Below are positions 17,926 through 26,843 of a stretch of 64,000 bases of DNA, one piece after another (position 1 is the stretch's first letter; each line of letters opens with the position of its first letter). The translations under genes were made by a program, and so were the position numbers. Origin of the DNA: CAYNZP01 sp964401835 (GTDB lineage: Bacteria; Planctomycetota; Phycisphaerae; SM23-33); assembly GCA_964401835.1 (NCBI GenBank), contig CAYNZP010000008.1:61118-125117 (forward strand). The letters are read 5' to 3'. The notes below the pieces were generated by a model that was given only the letters and a program-made list of their open reading frames with translations, was not told the origin of the DNA and ran no database searches.

Positions 17926-18666
17926 TTACTTCGATTGCTTCTTGCCTGCTTTTCTCAGCCTACCAACTTCAGCAAAACTAAGGCAGCGGTTACTGCCAAC
18001 CTTCAGGCCCCTATCTGTGATAGGACCTATAGCAGTTCTTTTGAGCTTTCTGACCTTATGGCCAAGCCCGGCCAGGATTCGCCGAATTTCACGGTTTCTT
18101 CCCTCTGTAAGTTTTATCTCAAGAAGGCTTCGAGCAGGCCCGCGTTTGATTATCTTAACCTTGGCGTTTTGTGTTCGCTTGCCGTCGAGATAGACGCCCT
18201 GCTTAAGTTTTGTGATATCTTCGCTAACCACCCGCCCGTCAACTTCAACGACATATGTCTTTTCCACACAGTAACGCGGATGCGTAAGATACTCTGTCAG
18301 ATCGCCGTCATTCGTAATGATAATCAGACCTGTACTATCCTCGTCCAGCCGCCCCACGCAATAAACTCTTTTGCCTACGTGTCCAACCAGGTCAACCGCC
18401 CGAGGCCGTCCAAGAGGATCGCTCTGTGTGCAGATTACACCCTTTGGTTTGTTGAGTAAGAAATAAATCTTCTTCTCGGTTCTTGGCTTTTTAATATACC
18501 GGCCATCGACCATGATTTTGTCGCTGTCAGGATCAACAAAACACGGCAGGTCGACAATTAGCTTCCCGTTTACACTGACCCGCCCTTCCAGGATCATTTC
18601 CTCAACAGCCCTGCGAGATGCCACACCAAGTTCGGCTAGATGTTTTTGTACCCGTACCTTTGCCAT
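17926..18666 (-). CDS. RsuA/RluB-family pseudouridine synthase
   Basis: Isomerises a uridine in rRNA to pseudouridine. An N-terminal S4 domain (VRVQKHLAELGVASRRAVEEMILEGRVSVNG is its span) precedes the catalytic domain with YCVGRLDEDSTGLIIITNDGD, which contains the catalytic Asp in GRLD; EGRNREIRRI follows near residue 195. Length 246 residues fits RluB/RsuA; RluB (23S U2605) is the commonest identity outside gammaproteobacteria, but the exact target is inferred. manA lies six bases upstream on the same strand. Confidence 0.9.
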   Translation of the reverse strand: MAKVRVQKHLAELGVASRRAVEEMILEGRVSVNGKLIVDLPCFVDPDSDKIMVDGRYIKKPRTEKKIYFLLNKPKGVICTQSDPLGRPRAVDLVGHVGKRVYCVGRLDEDSTGLIIITNDGDLTEYLTHPRYCVEKTYVVEVDGRVVSEDITKLKQGVYLDGKRTQNAKVKIIKRGPARSLLEIKLTEGRNREIRRILAGLGHKVRKLKRTAIGPITDRGLKVGSNRCLSFAEVGRLRKAGKKQSK

Positions 18667-18671
18667 CTGGG

Positions 18672-19625
18672 TCAGTTCTCCGGAAGCGTAACTTCAAGCC
18701 AACTCGCATCGCCGGCTGAGACAAATTTAGACTCTTTTAACGCGGCTGGCAGCAATACGGTATCACCAGCTTGCACGGCTGTGACTGGTTCGTCGCCCTC
18801 ATGGTGGATTTCAGCGCCCTCGCAGGAAAGCATCATCATAGCTGAACACCTTCCAGCTGGAAGATCGAAAGTTTCACCAGCTTTTGAATTGCGCCTGGAC
18901 ACTGTGAAAAAGTCCGTTCGCAAAAGAATATCGCCCGACGCGCCCGGCCTTTCGTCACTGGCAGGAGCAAAATGAATACAGCGCATAGACATATCGACGT
19001 GAATCTCCCGTCCCCTGCCCCAATCCGTAACGCGGTAGGTCGTATCAGAAGGCGTTTGTATCTCGGCAATAACAATACCCGCACCATACGCGTGAACAGT
19101 TCCAGCAGGGACGTAATGAAAATCGCCAGTGGTAACATCATAGCGTTTTACGAGCTGTTCAACGGTGTTATCTTCAATTGCCTGGCGGAATTTTTCGGGC
19201 TGCGTCGCCTGCTTTAGCCCCTTGTAAATATACCCTCCCCTGCTTTCGACGATATAAAGACATTCTGTCTTAAGGGCTGCATCAGGGCCGATGTCCTTGA
19301 CGGCTTGTTCGTCAGGGTGCACCTGGAGTGAAAGGATATCATTGGCGTCCAGCAGTTTAAGCAGTAATGGAAAACGGCCATTCTCCAGGGCCTTGGCCTT
19401 TCCAAGTAAATCTGGGCCAAGTTTTTGAGTAAGTTCGGTAATCGTCGAGCCTTTCTGGGGACCGTTTGCGACAATGCTTGTGCCTTCAGCTAAATCCGAG
19501 ATTTCCCAACTTTCCCCGATTTTTTTTTCTGCCGGCAACTCACGGCCAAAAAGCCTCTCAAGATTTCGCCCGCCCCAAATCTTTTCTTTGTAAATCGGTT
19601 CAAATTTAAATGGATAAAGTTTCAT
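18672..19625 (-). CDS. manA: mannose-6-phosphate isomerase, class I
   Basis: Converts fructose 6-phosphate and mannose 6-phosphate, feeding GDP-mannose and other sugar-nucleotide synthesis. The cupin core shows LSLQVHPDEQAV (zinc His/Glu) and FHYVPAGTVHAYGAG, typical of the short bacterial ManA of about 315 residues; IWGGRNLERLFG near the start is another marker. The start at 19625 (317 residues) is preferred to longer in-frame options because the family begins MKLYPFKF. It is followed after six bases by the pseudouridine synthase. Confidence 0.92.
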   Translation of the reverse strand: MKLYPFKFEPIYKEKIWGGRNLERLFGRELPAEKKIGESWEISDLAEGTSIVANGPQKGSTITELTQKLGPDLLGKAKALENGRFPLLLKLLDANDILSLQVHPDEQAVKDIGPDAALKTECLYIVESRGGYIYKGLKQATQPEKFRQAIEDNTVEQLVKRYDVTTGDFHYVPAGTVHAYGAGIVIAEIQTPSDTTYRVTDWGRGREIHVDMSMRCIHFAPASDERPGASGDILLRTDFFTVSRRNSKAGETFDLPAGRCSAMMMLSCEGAEIHHEGDEPVTAVQAGDTVLLPAALKESKFVSAGDASWLEVTLPEN

Positions 19626-19709
19626 TTCTATCGCTGCCTTGATATCCTGAGTTAATTCGTGTAATTCGATAAAAATTAGCGTGATTCGTATCAATAGAAA
19701 GGTAACTAA

Positions 19710-20060
19710 ATGTCTGAACAAAAGCCAACCATAACATACGAAGATTTCTTAAAGCTTGATTTAAGAGTAGCCAAGGTCGTGGAAGTTGGCGATCATCCCA
19801 ACGCCGACAAGCTCCTCTGTCTGAAAATAGACCTGGGTGGCCAGCAGCGGCAGATTATCGCCGGGCTCAAGGAATACTGCAGCCATGAATCACTACTTGG
19901 AAAAAATATCATTGTCGTAACCAATCTCGAACCGCGAAAGATGCGAGGCCTGGAATCCAACGGGATGCTTTTGGCGGCTTCCTATGGTGAGGAAGACCAG
20001 CGAAACGTTGTTGTCTTGACTGCTGACATTGAAACACCAGCAGGTGCTGAGGTAGGATAG
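19710..20060 (+). CDS. free-standing tRNA-binding (Trbp111/MetG beta type) protein
   Basis: A 116-residue OB-fold protein matching the C-terminal tRNA-binding domain of methionyl-tRNA synthetase and Trbp111: LDLRVAKVVEVGDHPNADKL, IIAGLKEYC and VVTNLEPRKMRGLESNGMLLAA. Such free domains bind tRNA non-specifically, often as homodimers, and are often annotated as MetRS beta subunit; metG itself is not here. It is divergent from manA and ends before a 360-base non-coding region. Confidence 0.9.
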   Translation: MSEQKPTITYEDFLKLDLRVAKVVEVGDHPNADKLLCLKIDLGGQQRQIIAGLKEYCSHESLLGKNIIVVTNLEPRKMRGLESNGMLLAASYGEEDQRNVVVLTADIETPAGAEVG

Positions 20061-20107
20061 TTTCTGAGATATCTTCAATAATCCTGTAAGTCCATTTTTG
20101 GCAAAAC

Positions 20108-20158
20108 AATGGGTATGATTTCCCGGACGCCATGCATGATTGGGAAATTATGCCCATT
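20108..20158 (+). repeat. 17-bp inverted repeat with a 17-base loop, possible RNA hairpin
   Basis: Bases 20108-20124 pair with 20142-20158 over all 17 positions when read as plus-strand RNA, two of them G-U. On the minus strand those two become A-C mismatches, so the plus strand is the likely RNA. GCAA/TTGC outside adds a few pairs across a bulge. No T-run follows, so it is not a standard terminator. The rest of the gap to 20420 shows a short GCCAC/GTGGC hairpin near 20353 and no known RNA gene. Confidence 0.6.
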
Positions 20159-20420
20159 TTGCAAAACTCAGAAAATCACAAACCTCCCTTCGAGCATTTT
20201 CTATAATTTCTTAGGCCTTTTATTTACAAGTACATAAACCCAGATGGTTGAATTTCGATTCATTCCCCATTTACAAATGGCGCGGGCAGTGCATCTTGGA
20301 GGGTTGAGGTATTGGGTAAATTTAAAACCTGTTCGCCCTAAGCCTGTACGCCACGGAGGGTGGCCAAACGAGGTCGCTACGTTGTAGTAAGTTGATGAAA
20401 TTTACTATGGCGTTGCGGCC

Positions 20421-21593
20421 TTAGGCTTTGCTGAGTTCCTTCAATATTAGCTCAGCTGCATTATCGGAAGCTTTTGCGGGCGGCTTGACGTGAAGGGGTT
20501 TGACAACCTCGAGCAACTCCTGCCTTGCCTGGTTTAGCCATCCAAAATCACAAATTACTTCCATGACAATATCTTTAAGTTTTTTATAGTTTCCGTGCCA
20601 TGGCATCAATTCAGGCACCAATCGCTTCCCCGCCAGAATGTTAACCAGCGAAAGGTTCGGAGTGCTAAACATCCAACGCCTTGTGAGGTAATATAAATAG
20701 CCCGTCAAGCCAGTACGATAAAGAACAACCATAGGAACGCCAAAATGGGCTACCTCAAGTGTTACAGTACCGCTGGCGGCGATAGCAAAATGCGAGTCAG
20801 CAAGGACCTCCCTTGCTGGCGCGATTTTTATTTCTATCTGGTCGGGAATTTCTTCGATTGTAGATACAATCAGCTTGCGAATCTTCTCGGCGGTCTCTTC
20901 GTCCCTGGCAACAAAAACACATCTGGCTTTGTTCCACTTGCGGCAAATCTTTTTTGCAATTTTGGCAAATGCAGGAGTATGCCCGGAAATTTCGCTCTGC
21001 CTGCTTCCAGGCAGGAGGGCAACCCTCCACAAGCCCTCACTCCACGCCTCGGCCAAGTCGGGCAGCGGCTGCTTCGCTGGCGGCATGAAGTCGAAAAGTG
21101 GATGACCTACATACGTAGCGTTTACCCCCCTGTCTCGCAGATATCTCTGTTCAAATGGCAATATGCATGCCACATGGTCAGTCAGTCTGGCAAGCTTTCG
21201 CACACGCCACGGAGCCCATGCCCACACCTGTGGAGCAACGTAATAGACAACCTTTATTCCGATGCTTTTGGCAGTAGCCGCTAAATGCCAGTTAAGAGCC
21301 GGTGAATCTACAGGAATGAAGACATCCGGCTTAATCTCGCGTATTTGCCTTTGGAGCCGCCTGAGAGTCCTTACGTAATAACCGAGCCGAAGCAACGGGC
21401 CGCCTAACATGCTCGCCTTTTTGGAAAGGTCGGCCAACACCTCACAGCCGGCAGCTGCCATCTTTTCTCCAGCAACACCGACAAAACGGACATCGCCAAG
21501 TTTTTCGCGAATGGAGCGAATCAGATGCGCAGCGTGCAAATCTCCGCTCGGTTCGGCAGCTGAGATGAAAATTGTTATCGGCTTATTACTCAT
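20421..21593 (-). CDS. lpxB: lipid-A-disaccharide synthase
   Basis: Glycosyltransferase joining lipid X and UDP-diacylglucosamine at the inner membrane to make the lipid A disaccharide. The opening AAEPSGDLHAAHL, VFIPVDSPALNW, YYVAPQVWAWAPWR, VGHPLFD and LLPGSRQSEI are LpxB signatures, and AIAASGTVTLEVAHFGVPMVV is the C-terminal nucleotide site. The length of 390 residues is normal. It shows that the organism can make lipid A. It lies 32 bases downstream of acpS, likely in one operon. Confidence 0.96.
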   Translation of the reverse strand: MSNKPITIFISAAEPSGDLHAAHLIRSIREKLGDVRFVGVAGEKMAAAGCEVLADLSKKASMLGGPLLRLGYYVRTLRRLQRQIREIKPDVFIPVDSPALNWHLAATAKSIGIKVVYYVAPQVWAWAPWRVRKLARLTDHVACILPFEQRYLRDRGVNATYVGHPLFDFMPPAKQPLPDLAEAWSEGLWRVALLPGSRQSEISGHTPAFAKIAKKICRKWNKARCVFVARDEETAEKIRKLIVSTIEEIPDQIEIKIAPAREVLADSHFAIAASGTVTLEVAHFGVPMVVLYRTGLTGYLYYLTRRWMFSTPNLSLVNILAGKRLVPELMPWHGNYKKLKDIVMEVICDFGWLNQARQELLEVVKPLHVKPPAKASDNAAELILKELSKA

Positions 21594-21625
21594 TTATTTT
21601 GGCGAAGATGTTTTGCTGATAATTT

Positions 21626-22039
21626 TCAGTCTCCGATGCCGATCGCCCCACCGACAGATTCGTCAGAACCGATGGCGGATGCAATGGCATGGGTTTCAAT
21701 GTGGCTTATGGAAATAATAATTCCAGATAATCCCAGTTCGTCGGCTATTTCGCGGCTTCGGCCTGTAAGACGTACTATTGGTTGGCCCGAAGGTTTGTTA
21801 AGTATTTCAATATCATTCCAACTGATGCCGTTCTTCCAGCCGGTACCAAGGACCTTCAATACGGCCTCCTTGGCTGCAAACCGCCCGGCAAGATGTTCGA
21901 TCTGGCGTTTCCGCCCCATGCAGTATTCCAGCTCTTTGGGCGTAAAGACCCGATCCAGAAACTTTTGGCCGTGCTTGTCGATGGATTGTGACAAACGGGC
22001 ACAATCAACCATATCAATTCCGTGCGCTATTACGTTCAT
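21626..22039 (-). CDS. acpS: holo-[acyl-carrier-protein] synthase
   Basis: Transfers 4'-phosphopantetheine from CoA to apo-ACP. GIDMVDCARL carries the magnesium-binding Asp and FAAKEAVLKVLGTG the second catalytic block with its Glu; ISISH (about residue 110) is the C-terminal signature. At 137 residues it is slightly longer than usual because of a glycine-rich tail. It lies between a small conserved protein upstream (42 bases) and lpxB downstream, linking fatty-acid and lipid A synthesis. Confidence 0.95.
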   Translation of the reverse strand: MNVIAHGIDMVDCARLSQSIDKHGQKFLDRVFTPKELEYCMGRKRQIEHLAGRFAAKEAVLKVLGTGWKNGISWNDIEILNKPSGQPIVRLTGRSREIADELGLSGIIISISHIETHAIASAIGSDESVGGAIGIGD

Positions 22040-22081
22040 AGGCCAGCATCATAATTGCAATTGCGCCTAACGCAAAGCCTT

Positions 22082-22360
22082 TTACCTATCTCCAGCCGCT
22101 TCATCCAAAATATTCCTGATTTCAGGCTTAATGAACATCTCTTCCAATTCAATCCGCCCTACCAATGCCAAAGCCACCACCGATATCTGATCGCTCACCG
22201 AAGCGCCGGTATCGAGAAAAATAATCTCCTTGCCCTTAAATTTGACTAGCGATCCGCCGGGATTCGACTGGCCATCAATAGCCGCCGGTGCCCTTCGAAT
22301 GGGTATATCGAGCGTTTCGGCAAGTTGGATAAGAGCCGATAATTTTTTGAAGTCATCCAT
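22082..22360 (-). CDS. small uncharacterised protein upstream of acpS
   Basis: A 92-residue cytosolic protein: helical start MDDFKKLSALIQLAETLDIPI, a strand-rich middle (SLVKFKGKEIIFLDTGASV) and a helical end. No signal peptide, membrane segment or known motif. It is the first gene of the probable unit with acpS and lpxB. The function is not recognised; the position suggests envelope-lipid or translation housekeeping. Confidence 0.65.
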   Translation of the reverse strand: MDDFKKLSALIQLAETLDIPIRRAPAAIDGQSNPGGSLVKFKGKEIIFLDTGASVSDQISVVALALVGRIELEEMFIKPEIRNILDEAAGDR

Positions 22361-22467
22361 CGATAAGACAAGCCTTCAAGATAAGTTGCCCAAAAAGCCG
22401 ATTATAAAAGTGAAGCTGGAGTATGTTTAAATACCGGAACATACGACTTTTATCAATAGGATCTAAC

Positions 22468-23250
22468 GTGTTAAAAACTGCCGAAAAAACAAAAAAGGAA
22501 AATCACGAACAAAAGCTGGAAAACCTGCAGGCTGAGGTCGAAGCACTCAAAGAGCAGCTGCGCCGTTCACAAAGACTGGCAACTGTCGGAACGATGACGG
22601 CAATGGTAGCCCATGAGTTCAACAACATCCTTACACCGATAATCAACTATGCGCAACTGGCTCGCAGCAACCCCGATCTTATTGAAAAGGCAATTTCCAG
22701 GGCAGCCGACGGCGGGCAGCGGGCAACGAACATCTGCAACGCGATTTTGAATATGACGCGAAACGCGCCCACTGAACCCGTTGAAATAAACATCAAGGAA
22801 CTTATATCAGACACAATCTCAGCAATGGCAAGGGATCCAAAGTCTGATGCTATAGAACTGACCATTGATTCCCCTGACGATCTCGTCATAACTACACGCC
22901 GAGTGGAGCTTCAGCAGGTATTGCTTAACCTCCTGATAAATGCCCGCGCTGCCGTATTGGCCAAAAACGGCCCCAGAAGCATCAATATCTCCGCAACAAA
23001 AACGAAGGGTTCCATAGAAGTATGCATAAGTGATAATGGAATCGGAATCGGTCCGGAAAACCTGAAGAAAATATTCCAGCCGTTCTTCACCACAAAAGCT
23101 TCCGAAACTGGAGATTCCAAAGGTAGCGGCCTCGGCCTCGCCGTCTGCAAAGAAATTCTGACAGCTCTCAGAGGAGACATTGACGTCGAAAGCAAACCCG
23201 ACCAGGGCACGACCTTCATTATCAACCTTCCAGCTGAATGGCCCGAATGA
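22468..23250 (+). CDS. soluble sensor histidine kinase
   Basis: ATP-dependent autokinase without a membrane segment. A coiled coil (about residues 8-40) leads to the H-box HEFNNILTPIINYAQLAR, then the N-box LLNLLINARAA, G1 DNGIGIGPENL, FFTTK and G2 GSGLGLAVCKEI of the HATPase domain. The H-box with HEFNN is the NtrB-like type common in planctomycetes. No receiver or response regulator lies nearby, so the partner is unknown. The GTG at 22468 has AGG seven bases upstream; an ATG at 22423 has GGAG only one base away, so the shorter form (260 residues) is preferred. Confidence 0.85.
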   Translation: MLKTAEKTKKENHEQKLENLQAEVEALKEQLRRSQRLATVGTMTAMVAHEFNNILTPIINYAQLARSNPDLIEKAISRAADGGQRATNICNAILNMTRNAPTEPVEINIKELISDTISAMARDPKSDAIELTIDSPDDLVITTRRVELQQVLLNLLINARAAVLAKNGPRSINISATKTKGSIEVCISDNGIGIGPENLKKIFQPFFTTKASETGDSKGSGLGLAVCKEILTALRGDIDVESKPDQGTTFIINLPAEWPE

Positions 23251-23347
23251 TTTCAATTTCAACCCTCTCGCACAGCCATTTCTTACGTTAAGGGCAGATT
23301 ATCCCGCAGTTTATCCGTCCAACCGGGCATTAGCCCCCTAACGCTTA

Positions 23348-23376
23348 TTGACATGCTCCCTGCAAAATGCTAACGT
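23348..23376 (+). promoter_or_regulatory. probable promoter for the SH3 protein and scpB
   Basis: TTGACA (23348-23353), 17 bases, then TAACGT (23371-23376). The -35 is perfect and the -10 is moderate. The next start is at 23438. Confidence 0.5.
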
Positions 23377-23437
23377 CCTGAGAATAATTTAGGGCACCAA
23401 AAAAGGATTGCCGACTTCTGAGCGTAAGGAGCATGTC

Positions 23438-25171
23438 ATGATAAAATGGGCGATTGTATTACTTTGTGCTTTTGCCTTGACTACATCCGCTTTTTCCCAG
23501 ACACCCGCACCCGTTACTGGACAGGAAAAGTACGTTGGTGAACTTACAGGAACAAATGTCCACGTCCGAAGCGGGCCTGGCCTTAACATGTATCCATGCG
23601 CCAAAATTTCCATGCCGACAAAAGTCACGGTCATGGGCAAAACAGACGCCGGCTGGCTGATAATTCTTCCGCCTGAAGGTTGTTTCAGCGTAATCCACAA
23701 AAAGTACGTCAAAGTTGACGAAACCGGCAAGACTGGCACAGTCACCAGCGACAATATATGGCTTCGCGCAGGCGGCAATTTGCGCAGCTCGGATTTCTGG
23801 AAGATTCAACAGCGTGTCAATAAAGCCCAAGAGGTAAAAATACTCGGTGAGATTAGCGACTTCTACAAGATCGAGTCACCCCAAGGTGTTTACTTCTATA
23901 TCTGGCAGGACTTCGTAAAACCTGCCGCCGAAACCGCTGCTGCCGAAGAAGAAGTAGCCCTCGTCGAAGATGAAGTCGAAACCACCCCTGCTATGCCAGA
24001 AGACAAGGCGGAACCTACAACGCAGCCGTTGGTTGCTGATGTCGAACAGGAAGAAGACCTGGAGCAGGCCGTTAATAATTATAATAAGCTCGAAACTCTT
24101 CTAATCGACGAATACAAAAAGCCTCTAGCCCAAAGGGACCTTGAAGGCCTGCTTGAGAAATACCAAGCCCTGAAACCTGACCCTGACGGTTATCTCAAGC
24201 CGCATGTCGAAGCAAGAACGCTTTTCCTCCAGCAGGCAATAGAGAAAAAAATGGAGCTGGAAGAAGTCGAAGTCCTTGCCCAGAAAACAACCAGTGCCCA
24301 GCAGGAATACGAGATCAAGCGGACGAAAATTGAGATCGAAAAACTGCCCGAGCGACAGATGCAGATTTACCCAGCCAAGGGCGTCTTAAAGGCCAGCGAT
24401 ATCTTTGTCGGAAACGCCGCAGCACCAAAGCGGTATATGATCCGTGACAGTAAAACGAACGAAATTATCGCCTATGTCCAGTGCACCACCGGGATGGTCA
24501 AACTGGAAAACTTCGCCGGCAAAAATGTCGGGATCATCGGTACGAGCAAATATGACAGAAAACTTGCTACAGATGTCATCGAAGCTGAACAGGTTGTCGT
24601 GTTGTCGCAAAAAGCAACTCTGCCTACACCGCCGCAGCCGGTTGTTATTCCAAGGCCCGTTACGCCAGAGATCAAAAAGGTTCCCAAGCCGGCAAAACCC
24701 AAGCCTATCCAAAAGGCAGCTCCCAAGGCCAAGCCGACACCGGCTCCAAAACCAGTCGTAAAACCAAAGCCAACGCCCAAGCCTACACCAAAACCCCAAG
24801 CAGTAGCGCCGGCAATAAAGAAGGCCCAGCCCAAACCTGCTGTCAAACCAGAGCCAAAGCCTGAAGTAACCAAACAAATTAAGCCTGCTCCCAAGAAGGT
24901 CGAACCGAAAAAGACCCCAGCAACTCAGCCGGCCAAGAAATCTGAGCCAGTCATAAAAAAAGAGCCAAAACCAGCCAAGGCACCTGTTGTTAAGGAACAA
25001 CCTAAGGCTGAACCTGCCAGGGTAAAAGAAGAATCTAAATCCCAGCCGGAACCGAAGCCGGCAGAAAAAGCAAAAGAGAAAACCAAGCCTCTACCCCCCA
25101 CCGGACTTCCTGTAGCTTCGCCGGAAAATCAGCCAGCCCCTGGGCCTGTAAACGAAAAAGAATACGAGTAA
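23438..25171 (+). CDS. secreted SH3-domain protein with long Pro/Lys/Ala tail
   Basis: A signal peptide (MIKWAIVLLCAFALTTSAFS) is followed by two bacterial SH3-like units (TNVHVRSGPGLNMYP and DNIWLRAGGNLRSSDFW), usually peptidoglycan- or protein-binding. An acidic linker, a coiled coil (about residues 200-300) and a beta segment follow; the last 180 residues are a Pro/Lys/Ala tail with repeated KPxPKP motifs, typical of periplasm-spanning linkers. AAGGAG lies six bases upstream of the ATG. scpB starts nine bases after the stop. An envelope-organising role is plausible but not shown. Confidence 0.8.
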   Translation: MIKWAIVLLCAFALTTSAFSQTPAPVTGQEKYVGELTGTNVHVRSGPGLNMYPCAKISMPTKVTVMGKTDAGWLIILPPEGCFSVIHKKYVKVDETGKTGTVTSDNIWLRAGGNLRSSDFWKIQQRVNKAQEVKILGEISDFYKIESPQGVYFYIWQDFVKPAAETAAAEEEVALVEDEVETTPAMPEDKAEPTTQPLVADVEQEEDLEQAVNNYNKLETLLIDEYKKPLAQRDLEGLLEKYQALKPDPDGYLKPHVEARTLFLQQAIEKKMELEEVEVLAQKTTSAQQEYEIKRTKIEIEKLPERQMQIYPAKGVLKASDIFVGNAAAPKRYMIRDSKTNEIIAYVQCTTGMVKLENFAGKNVGIIGTSKYDRKLATDVIEAEQVVVLSQKATLPTPPQPVVIPRPVTPEIKKVPKPAKPKPIQKAAPKAKPTPAPKPVVKPKPTPKPTPKPQAVAPAIKKAQPKPAVKPEPKPEVTKQIKPAPKKVEPKKTPATQPAKKSEPVIKKEPKPAKAPVVKEQPKAEPARVKEESKSQPEPKPAEKAKEKTKPLPPTGLPVASPENQPAPGPVNEKEYE

Positions 25172-25180
25172 CTTACTGAT

Positions 25181-25960
25181 ATGGAAGAAACGACACAAAC
25201 ACAGCCCCTCGAGCAGCAGCGCGATGAGAAGTCGCAACTGGAACAAGCTCAGGCAATAGAGACAGTCAAGCCCCAGAGCAATAAGACTCTCTCCGATGAC
25301 GAGAAACAGGAAATAGCCGCTACGGTCGAAGCTATCCTCTTCAGCATAGATACACCCATCAGTGCGGCGAAGATCGCCCAGGTAGCTGAATTAAGCGGCC
25401 AAAGGTGCGTCAAGGACGCCATCAAAACCCTTAACGAACAGTATCGGCAAACTCACAGAAGCTTTGAAATAGAGCAGCTTGCCGGCGGCTATCGAATGAT
25501 GACGCTTCCACAGTACCACGACGTAATATCCCGGCTATTCAAGACCCGCAACGATTCACGCCTAAGCCAGGCTGCAATGGAGACACTTTCGATAGTTGCC
25601 TACCGCCAGCCCGTCTTACGGGCCGACATCGAAGCAATCCGCGGTGTGGCTTGCGGCGAGGTGCTTCGCTCTCTGATGGAAAAACAACTTGTAAAAATCG
25701 TCGGCCGGGCTGAAGTGCTCGGAAGACCCATGCTTTATGGCACGACCAGGAGATTTCTTGAGATATTCGGGCTTAACAGCCTGGATGAGCTTCCTAAATT
25801 CGAGGAACTCCGCAAGAGTCAAGTCGAACAGCCCAGGAAAGAATCCTCTCAAAACGGAGAAGATGCGGGAAGTGTAGAAGAAACTGAGCAAACCGCCCAA
25901 TCAAATCCTCCCCAGCAAAATCTGGAAGATGCTGAAGCTACGCAAGAAGCACAAGAATAA
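25181..25960 (+). CDS. scpB: segregation and condensation protein ScpB
   Basis: Winged-helix kleisin-associated subunit that works with ScpA and Smc in chromosome condensation. The core (residues 40-205) has AILFSIDTPIS, TLNEQYRQTHRSFEIEQLAGGYRMMT, SQAAMETLSIVAYRQPVLRADIEAIRGV and GRPMLYGTTRRFLEIFGL, the strongest ScpB signatures. Acidic, Gln-rich extensions flank the core at both ends and lengthen it to 259 residues. It is paired with the SH3 protein; scpA and smc are not in the window. Confidence 0.94.
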   Translation: MEETTQTQPLEQQRDEKSQLEQAQAIETVKPQSNKTLSDDEKQEIAATVEAILFSIDTPISAAKIAQVAELSGQRCVKDAIKTLNEQYRQTHRSFEIEQLAGGYRMMTLPQYHDVISRLFKTRNDSRLSQAAMETLSIVAYRQPVLRADIEAIRGVACGEVLRSLMEKQLVKIVGRAEVLGRPMLYGTTRRFLEIFGLNSLDELPKFEELRKSQVEQPRKESSQNGEDAGSVEETEQTAQSNPPQQNLEDAEATQEAQE

Positions 25961-25985
25961 TATCTTACTTCGGTTTTCCCATAAA

Positions 25986-26018
25986 GAAAAAGGCCGTCGA
26001 GTTTTACCTCTCCGGCCT
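25986..26018 (-). terminator. terminator of the CBM48 gene
   Basis: On the minus strand AGGCCG and CGGCCT enclose a further GAG/CTC pairing, followed by TTTTTC. It lies 27 bases past the stop of the minus-strand gene and also follows scpB on the other side. Confidence 0.7.
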
Positions 26019-26045
26019 CTACACCCAGTAACGTGGTTATTCTTT

Positions 26046-26378
26046 TTAAGCAGCTGCGATTTCTGAAGCCACTTTCGTTGTTTCAGGTTGCATAATCCGT
26101 ACAGGCTGAGCTTCGACGCGGAGAATGCTGTCCATGCCGAACCTGCTCGGTTCGATCCCAAAAGCGGCGTAATCGGTAAACCATTCGCCATCGGCACAAT
26201 AACGGAATCGGTACTCGCCGGCTGGAAGTTGCATTGTCGCCATCCAATAACCTTCAGGGGTGCGAACCATGGTAAGTTCGTTCTCATGCCATCCGTTGAA
26301 GTCCCCCGCTATACTGACTCGATTTGCCTGTGGCCGATAGAAGCAAAATTCTACGGCACTATCCTTTACTGTTACCAT
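26046..26378 (-). CDS. small glycogen-binding (CBM48/AMPK-beta-like) domain protein
   Basis: The 110 residues form a single early-set domain: VEFCFYRPQANRVSIAGDF, NGWHENELTMVRTPEGYW, LPAGEYRFRYCADGEWFTD. GDFNGW and the GEYxYRFxxDG pattern are those of isoamylase N-terminal and AMPK glycogen-binding modules. There is no catalytic domain, so it probably docks to glycogen or to a partner enzyme. It is a single gene with its own terminator. Confidence 0.85.
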   Translation of the reverse strand: MVTVKDSAVEFCFYRPQANRVSIAGDFNGWHENELTMVRTPEGYWMATMQLPAGEYRFRYCADGEWFTDYAAFGIEPSRFGMDSILRVEAQPVRIMQPETTKVASEIAAA

Positions 26379-26843
26379 TTCGATCTTCCTTGATAAGTTG
26401 GCCTCTTAAAGGCACTTGGGTTAATCCTGATCGGCAACTTACTTACTTCATCGGAACCGCGGAACTGCTACTTTAATAAGGACTTGGATAAAACTATAAA
26501 TCCGGCTTTTTAGAGATGTTAAGCTATATTATTATTTCTGCCGCATTCTGAGTGAATTCTAGCGCCGAATTTCCGTTTGTCTAATAAGCGAACCCAGAAA
26601 ACATTTCCCAACAGCTATCCATTTTTCGCAAAGCCAAAACTCTAAAGACGCTGTGGAAATATCCGGCCGATAAAAATTTTTTATTTTTTTTGGGATAATT
26701 AGCCTGTCCTTTTTGTTTTCAGGACCCAAACGGCCATAAGATATTGTAATTTCGACAAATCCTGCATTTCTGACCACCAGACGTCTTGCAATACCCCCCT
26801 TGGCAATCTAAACTTTTGCTTTAACCGAGTCAGGACAGGAAAA
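26379..26843. other. non-coding region between the CBM48 gene and larC
   Basis: A/T-rich with long T runs near 26676-26693 and a small GTCCT/AGGAC inverted repeat near 26705. Frames here are short and without ribosome sites. It must contain the divergent promoters of both neighbours, but no consensus pair stands out. Confidence 0.5.

Noticed and set aside
20220..20420. SRP or 6S RNA gene between the tRNA-binding protein and lpxB
   Set aside because: The conserved SRP domain IV loop and the 6S open-complex mimic are not visible; only short hairpins.
24386..25000. 204-codon minus-strand frame opposite the SH3 protein
   Set aside because: Antisense shadow of the Pro/Lys-rich repeat region; low-complexity and without a start signal.
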